From contig CM056876.1 of NCBI GenBank assembly GCA_029876055.1, positions 2,480,001-2,544,000 on the forward strand: a stretch of 64,000 bases of DNA, given 5' to 3'. Source of the stretch: Madurella fahalii. Lineage: Eukaryota > Ascomycota > Sordariomycetes > Sordariales. The notes beneath the pieces were generated by a model. That model had not been told where the DNA came from. It was given only the letters and a program-made list of their open reading frames with translations, and did no database searches. The position numbers and the translations under genes were made by a program. Shown one piece after another: positions 57,636-64,000 of the stretch (positions are counted from its first letter, which is position 1; each line of letters starts with the position of its first letter).

Positions 57636-60600
57636 ATGTCCGACGCCGAAGGCTTCGAGGTTGTCCAGCATGGGGATGCTCCTCCGGCACCCTCCGCGCC
57701 CACGCCCGCGCCCGCGCCCGCAGCCGAGCGCGCTGAGGAGCCCGTTGCGAAGCCCGCTGCGAAGCTCTCTCCCACCTCGCCCAATGGCGCAACGGAGAAG
57801 AAGGCCGCGGCGAGCAATGCGGCTCCGAAAAAACCAGCAACGACGGCTACCTCGACTGCAAAACGAACGGGAGCGGCTGGCACTACCGCCACGAAGCCGG
57901 CCACGAGTTCGGCAGAACGGACGAGCACGGCCGGCGGCCTGAGCAAGCCTCCAACCCGGCCCACCGCGGGAGCGGTAGCCGCCAAGCGCCCGTCAACGGC
58001 TGCCTCGACCGTCTCCCACCGCTCTCAGCCATCCGTGTCTGAAGATGAGAAGAAGCGATCGTCGATCTCCTCCGGCACCGGTGTCGCACGCCGCACCTCG
58101 ACCGTCGGCGCTGCTAGCTCGCCTAGCAAGGCGAAGACCGGCACGACCGCCGCCACCACGGCCGCCGCGAGAAAGCCTGCTACTGCCTCCGGTACTGCGC
58201 CGTCGAGGACGGCGACGAGCACCGCGAGGCCATCGACGAGCTCTACGGCAGCCTCAACAACGACTCGTACGCCTACTCGACCTGCCGCTAGCAGCACCGG
58301 AGCCGAGACGAAGAAGCGAGTCTCTTCAGTCTCGGGGGGCACTACCACCGGCACTACACGTCATACGCCTCGTCCTTCGCTGGCATCGAGCACGTCGTCT
58401 ACAACTACTGCCGTCGCCGCCGCCGCCGAGTCGGCCAAGGAGATTGAAGAGCTCAAAGCCAAGCTTGCATCGAGTGAAACTGAGATCACAGAGCTGAAAG
58501 CTCAGATTGCTTCATCCCAGGAGAAAATTACCGAGCTTACGGAGAAGGCGAACGCCGCCGCAACGGATCGCCCGGTTCCTGATGACGCCATTGGAAAGGA
58601 GACCCTAGAAGCGTTGAAGGTAGAGCATGCTGCCGAGATCGAGCGACTCAATAGGCAGGTTGCCGAGTTTCAAGAGAAACTAGCCGCTGCCGAAGCCGAT
58701 GTTACCGCCCAGAAAAACCAGCTGGCTGAAGCTATCAAGACAAAGGATGCTGTGGAGGCCGAGGTTGCCGGCCTTAAAACGACTCTGGAGAGCCTTCAGG
58801 CGGAACATGAAGCTAAATTGAACGAGGCCGAGGCGAACCTATCCAGAACCACAGAAGAGCATGCTGCCAAGCTCGAGGCCCTCCAGACGACCCTGACGGA
58901 GCAGCATCAGGCAGCTGTTCAAGCGCTGGAGGCGAAGCACGCCGAAGAATTGCGGGGCGGCGATGCCGAGCTCGCCGCCAACCACGAGAAGGCTATGCAA
59001 GATCTTAAGGCCAGCCACGAAAGCGCCGTCGCCGAGTTGCAGAAGAAAATCGACGACCTCGTTACTTCCCAGATGGCACTCGAAGCCGCTCATGAGACGA
59101 AGCTCGCTAGCGAAACCGCGGCGGGTGAGACGAAACTTGGCGCCCTAGAGGCCGAGATTTCCGAGCTCAAGGCCAAGCTCGAGACGGCAGAGCAAAGCTC
59201 AGAGACTGTCAAGTCCGAACTCGAGGCGAAGACCGCTTCCCTGTCGAGCCTGGAGGCTAAGGTTGCTGAGCTGGAAGCCGAACTATTGGCAGCCAAGGAT
59301 GAGGTTGCCAAGGCCACCAGCACCCACGCTGATCTCCAGAAGCTCATTGATACTCTCAGCGAGGAGAACAAGTCGAAGGATGCCATCATCGAGAAGATGA
59401 AGGAGGAGAACGAAGCTGCGGCCACACACCACCAGAAGCAGCTTCAGCAGGTCAGCCAGGACTATGAGAATGAGATTGAGAGTCTGCGGGGCGATGCTTT
59501 CTTCAAGCGGAAGTTCGAGGAACTGGAGGCCAAGCACAAAGAGCTCATCCAGTCCCAAGAGGAGGCTGCGCAGAACCACGCCAAGGCTCTCGAGGCTGCC
59601 AAGGCTGAGTACGACGCTGCAGTCAAGGCTCTGGAGGCCAAGGAGGCGGAGCACCAGCAGGGTTTGGATGCACTGCGGGCGAGCCACGCCGAGGAGCTGG
59701 AGGGAGCTAAGAGCATGGCGAGGCAGGCCCAGGAATCGAGCGCCCAGGAGATCCAGTCGCTCAAGGAGAGCCATGCGAGCCAGATAGAGGTCCTCAAGGT
59801 TGAGAGCGAGGCCAGCTTGACCCAGGAGCTGGATGCTCTGAAAGCGGCCCACAGCGAGCTTCTTGAAGGCTGGAAGAAGAATGCCGAGGCGGAGAAGGAG
59901 CAACTTCTCACCAGCCACGCCGACGAGCTCGCCGCCGCCAAGTCGGCGGGCGATGAGACCCACGCCGCACTCTTGGAACAAATCAAGAAGGACCTCGAGA
60001 CCAAGCATGCGGAGGAACTAGCAAAACTGACGGCAGAACTTGCGGCGGCCAACGCACTCAAGCAGGACCTCGAGGCAGCTCAGGCTAAACTTGTTGATGC
60101 GGAAGCTACGCATGCTTCCGCGGTCGAGTCTCTCAAGAAGACTCTCGAAGATAACCATGCAGACGAAATCGAGAAGCTCATCGCGGTGCACAATGAGGCC
60201 CAGGAGGCCCTGAAGGAGGACGGCGCTGTGAATGCCAAGGCTCAGCTTGAGGCATTGCGGGCTGAGCATGCTAGCCTGCTCAAGGAACTGACCGCCAAGT
60301 ATGAGTCGGATTTCAAGTCTGCCGCGGAGGATGTTGCCAAGGTGGAAGCGGCAAAGCGCGAGGTCGACGCGGCCTTTGAAGCTCTCAAAGCTGAGCATGC
60401 CAAGGTGGTGGCAGCGAAGAGTGAAGTCGATGCGGCGCTAGAGGCCCTCAAGGCTGAGCATGCAAAGATGGAAGCGGCCAAGAACGATATCGATGCCGCC
60501 CTCGATGCCCTGAAGTTGGAGCACGCTAAGGTGCAAGAAGAATGCGACAACCTCGGCCAGCAGCTAGCACACGAAAAGATGGAGAAGTTCACTGCCCAGG

Positions 60601-61471
60601 CTGAGCTTGATGCTGCTAAGAACGCCAGACCCGACACAAGCGAGTTGGATGCGCTCCGAGAAAAGATTGCCGCCCTCGCTGCCGCTCACGACAAGAGCGA
60701 GTCTGAGCTAAAGGCCAGCCATGAGAAGGCTTCTGCTACCACTGCAGAGCTCTTGAGCATCAAGGAGGAGCTTGCTATGGCCCAGAAGGAGCTGGAGGCT
60801 CACAAACTGGAGGCTGACGCCAAGCAGAAGACCTCCGAGGCGGACTACAAGGATATGCATGATAGTATGACACAACTCATCGAGGAGGCGCAGAAGAAGG
60901 CGGTCGAGAACGAGAAGAAGGCGATGGAAGCGGAGCAGCGGTTCATGGAGAAGGTTTCGGAGGCAGACCAGCGGTTGGCCGAGGCAGACCAGAAGATTGC
61001 ACAGCTCACAACTCAGCTCAAGGTCAGAGACGCAGAGCTCGCCGAGGCTAGGGTATGTTGAATATTTTGCCGCACCCGATCACGACACAGCTGTTTAACG
61101 GAATTTATGATAGACCAGCGCCGAGTCTCCCAAGGGCCTCGCAGCGAGCCGGTTTGCCAACCCGCCCGGCAACGAGGACACGGGCGCCACCGCGGAGAAG
61201 GCTACGGAGGGAGCCGCGGCGGAAGGTGAGACTACTGAGCCGGACAACTCGTCGGCGGCAATGGCTTCGGTGCGCGCAACCCTAGCTTACAGAAGCATTT
61301 TTATATAATTTCCTGGCTCCTCATTCGGACGCATGCTAACGCAGGGGGTGTCTCCAGCTCTCTAAGGCCCAGATGACCGTTGGGCAGCTCATGGACTTGG
61401 ATAACGACATGAAGGAGAACAACCGCCGCATCCTCCAGTCTATTACGGATGTGAAGTCGGCCGCGCCTTGA
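57636..61471 (+). CDS. Large coiled-coil protein, 1,228 residues
   Basis: Three exons, 57636-61052, 61114-61269 and 61358-61471. Introns are 61 and 88 bp, both phase 0. A short acidic start (MSDAEGFEVVQHGD) precedes about 260 residues rich in Ala, Ser, Thr, Pro, Lys and Arg. From about residue 268 to 1140 the protein is almost unbroken heptad coiled coil. It is rich in Ala, Glu, Lys and Leu, with recurring E(A/S)LKAEHA-type units and three exact-length 21-residue repeats near 903-965. The last 90 residues are less helical and end with QLMDLDNDMKENNRRILQSI. Similar ascomycete proteins are often labelled M protein repeat proteins, a composition-based name, so I assign no function. A filament, spindle-pole or cell-end scaffold role is possible. 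The intron 2 acceptor at 61357 is required, because the CAG at 61344 runs into a stop. Confidence 0.82.
60342..60530 (+). repeat. Three tandem 63-bp units coding 21-residue repeats
   Basis: Units 60342-60404, 60405-60467 and 60468-60530 encode VEAAKREVDAAFEALKAEHA-K, VVAAKSEVDAALEALKAEHA-K and MEAAKNDIDAALDALKLEHA-K. Each is exactly three heptads, so the coiled coil stays in register. Confidence 0.95.
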
Positions 61472-62732
61472 CCTGGCTGCCGTCTCCCCAATGTCTGCAA
61501 CGACCCTGTGTGCAGAGCTCACCCAATCTCGGCTTGTTTTTCTTGTTCTTATTTTTGGCCATTTCCAGTTTTCAGTAGCCGGTTGTCCTGCCATTGTTGT
61601 CGCGGACGAACCCAGATATTTTTAATCAGAATTCCCGGGATTTCGGGAGGAGCCTTTCTCACGTCCCCCATCCACCACCCCCCTTCCTGTCCGGCATTTT
61701 CACGTTTGTTGCCTATTTATCTGCCATCTCTATACCCTTCCCAGTTTGGCTGAGTGTTGGCCCTGTTGAGGCTTCGATTGGAGAAAGATGGTTAGTGTAG
61801 ATGGGGCTCGGATGGTCCATTTGGGGCAGATTGTTTTGGAGTGAGTCTCTTTTTGTCAGTTCGTATTTGGGTGGGAGAATGAAAAGGGGACAGATCCGGG
61901 AGACTGGTCGGAGAGCTTTGGGCCGGACTCTTGCGAGGGACCGGAGCAACCTGAACCTAAATGTAATTTGGGCTGGTAGCTGCAATGTAGCCTCCTCTCT
62001 GTGCGCACAGCACAGTACAGCTCCGCGGTGCCTCGGCGGCATGTTGTAATGGAAGAGGTTTTGTTGGGGGAACATGTGCTGCACAACTTTTGTGTCTTGA
62101 GGATGAAGGCCAATGCTGCAGTGGCTCCTGATCCCCAGCCACAGGCATGCGCCCCATTCGTGGATTTATCCGGCATGATCTGGGGCCCGGGCCCGCAGAA
62201 GATGCCTGCCACCGCAAAACTTTTTCCGCTGCCAGCAAAAAAATATTCCGCCCGTGGCAGCGCGGTGAAAACTCCTTCCGTTCCCTCCCTCGGAGCTGTC
62301 AGTTCTTCCGCAGCGACAAATAATCCCACATCCGACTGGGAATAGTTTCTCGACAAACCAAGGTACGTTTCAGGCCTTGTCTTTTCCCTCTTTTCGGTTT
62401 TCCCGCTCCGTTTGGCCGTCTGCAGCCACTGGGCCGCATCGCATCCCATTGTGATGATGGCCTGGGCTCATTTTCTGGCCTGTCGCCGCCCGATCAACCT
62501 GCCGTCGCAGTAGTCATTATCTCCATAGTGTTACTGTAACTTGGAATTGCACACCATAGCAGCATCAATTGAGCCCATTGTTCGACGCCCCCCAGCTCCG
62601 TGCTAATGTTCACGAGTGACTAGCCGTACTCAAGCCAGTCTAGCATTTCTGTAGGCTATTTGGCGCAGCTTTCGGGGAGGTGTGAGGGCCCGCAGCTGTT
62701 GTCGGAGAAGCGCTGCGATAAGCGCCTAGGTG
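61472..62732. other. Intergenic stretch upstream of Zn2Cys6 gene
   Basis: About 1.26 kb between two plus-strand genes. It has the 3' region of the coiled-coil gene at the left and the promoter and probably long leader of the Zn2Cys6 regulator at the right. An open frame of 114 codons at 62001-62345 has no recognisable features. Confidence 0.5.
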
Positions 62733-64000
62733 ATGGACGACAAGAAATCGGCTCCGGAGGCAGAAGATGCCGTGATGCAGCAGAGCTACCCGTCTCCCAT
62801 TGTCGATGGCCCGGATGCGCAATACTACCAGCTCGCATCGCATCGCGACCATGACCAGGACCAGGACCAGGACCAGGACCAGGACCAGCAACAGATGGAC
62901 CACCAGCCGGGCCAGCCCGAGCACAATGGGCTCGCGAGCTTGCCCGGCCACCAAGCGCAGCACGAGGTCCATGGTCTTCCCAACTTGAGTGAGCATCAAA
63001 GCCAGCATGAGCACCACGGACTGCACGAGCTGCACGAGCTGCAGGAACCGTCAACGCCACAACAGCACAACTCCCGTCCGTCGGTCAGCGCAGACGAGTT
63101 GCAGCTCGCCGCCCAGCTGACCCAAGGCCTCGCACCCATGATGGCGGCGGCCCAGATGGCTGCTGTGCAGGACCAGGCACAGGACCCGCAGCCGCTGCAG
63201 CAACAGGAGCCCGAGGTGCAACCCCAGTCAGACCACAACCTCGAGGAGCAGCTCGAGGCGTCGTTGCAGAGCCACGAACGCGGGCTCCAGGCCCACGACC
63301 ATGACCTGCAGCATCATAATCATGAACTCGGGAACCACGAGCTCCAGGATGTGCTGCCGCACGCTGGGCAGCAGCAAGCCCATCACTACTCCCAGAACCC
63401 TCCTCCTCCTCCGCACCTCCCTCCGCACATGTCAATGGACCACCTGCCGCCCAGTGCGTCGCAGTATCAATTGTCTGATACGACCCCTCCCCGCAAACGG
63501 TCCAAGGTCTCTCGTGCGTGCGACGAGTGTCGGCGTAAGAAGATCAAGTGCGACGCACAATCCGAAGCAACTGACCAGCCTTGTTCGAACTGCCGCCGGT
63601 CCAACGCCCAGTGTCTCTTCAGCCGTGTTCCCCAGAAACGGGGCCCGAGCAAAGGGTGAGCCATTATCCACGCTCCTGCGAGCGACAATACGACGCTGAT
63701 GCAGCGTAGGTACATCAAAGAGCTGGCCGACCGGATCAATACGATCGAGGGCAAACTTAATACGAGCGTAGAGGGTCACGAAAGCATGGCAAGGAGAGCA
63801 TCAAGCGAGGTGTTTGCGTCGCCAGGCATGGGCGACGAAAGCAGGAAGCGGCCCTTTTCCAGCATATCGGGCGATGGCTTCCACACGCCGTCTCCGAGCA
63901 GGATCTCGGCGGGGTACACCACCGACCACCGCCCGATCTTGCCCTATGTGCAGCCGGAATTCCGCCCACCGAACTCGGGCAATCCGAATGAGCTCGCCGT
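62733..64000 (+). CDS. Zn2Cys6 transcription factor, 5' part
   Basis: Partial; the gene runs off the right edge. Visible exons are 62733-63655 and 63710-64000, with a 54-bp intron (63656-63709, donor GTGAGC). The first 255 residues are Gln/His/Asp-rich, with a DQ run and HELHELQE. The zinc cluster starts at Cys263: CDEC, then RRKKIKC, then a ten-residue loop, CSNC and RRSNAQC. This fits the C-x2-C-x6-C-x10-C-x2-C-x6-C pattern. It continues FSRVPQKRGPSKGYIKELAD and INTIEGKL, the linker and dimerising helix. The KRGPSKGY linker is typical of the Rgt1 and COL-26/BglR glucose-response branch, so a role in glucose sensing and carbon metabolism is plausible. Orthology is not proven. The ATG at 62733 directly follows a GTG codon and is the first ATG in frame. 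Confidence 0.85.
62853..62888 (+). repeat. Six GACCAG hexamers coding Asp-Gln repeats
   Basis: Six uninterrupted GACCAG units in frame encode alternating Asp and Gln in the N-terminal region of the Zn2Cys6 regulator. Confidence 0.95.

Noticed and set aside
59283..60008. Minus-strand frame of 241 codons rich in Leu
   Set aside because: It is antisense to the coiled-coil gene; its composition is the shadow of GAG/AAG/GCC codons.
1..64000. tRNA, 5S rRNA, CRISPR-like arrays or a secondary-metabolite cluster
   Set aside because: Reading for B-box-like GTTCGAATCC, 5S internal promoter text, regular spaced repeats and PKS/NRPS/terpene motifs gave nothing convincing. A covariance-model search would be decisive for RNAs.

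Overview
The window looks like nuclear DNA of a filamentous ascomycete, most likely a Sordariomycete of the order Sordariales. The evidence is spliceosomal introns that are mostly 50-90 bp with GTRNGT-type donors, GC-rich coding DNA, and fungal families such as Atg13, Hse1, GH55, GH92, Zn2Cys6 and C2H2/fungal-trans regulators. I could not run a similarity search. Assignments rest on motifs read from the translations, and exon borders come from splice signals plus frame continuity.

Layout: 19 protein genes. The left third holds the 3' end of a GH92 mannosidase (+), then four minus-strand genes: a PP2A activator of PTPA/Rrd1 type, a SET-domain protein, the XPC-family repair protein Rad4, and a mitochondrial 2-oxodicarboxylate carrier. 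From 11.9 to 26.4 kb three plus-strand genes follow: a 1,626-residue ankyrin-RCC1-BTB protein like IBTK, the autophagy scaffold Atg13, and the ESCRT-0 subunit Hse1. A minus-strand C2H2/fungal-trans regulator (27.6-30.9 kb) is separated by the largest gene-poor stretch (30.9-35.9 kb) from a secreted GH55 glucanase. A PhyH dioxygenase lies tail-to-tail with the glucanase.

The right third holds a DUF2461 protein (+), a small Ala/Pro/Thr-rich protein (-), and three minus-strand metabolic or membrane genes: 3-phosphoglycerate dehydrogenase, a two-domain glyoxalase I, and a CNNM/Mam3 transporter-like protein. Then come an unrecognised nuclear-type protein of 807 residues (+), a 1,228-residue coiled-coil protein (+), and the 5' part of a Zn2Cys6 regulator (+) that runs off the edge.

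The genes do not form an obvious pathway cluster. No transposon, RIP-mutated repeat, rRNA, tRNA, CRISPR-like array or secondary-metabolite cluster was recognised. It reads as ordinary euchromatin with housekeeping and regulatory genes. The most useful leads are gene-structure oddities (an 11-nt microexon, a 42-bp intron, an intronic in-frame ATG that would remove zinc fingers, a tandem acceptor in GH55) and three poorly understood proteins (807-aa unknown, coiled-coil protein with 21-residue repeats, Ala-rich protein). I found no clear sign of a wholly new system.
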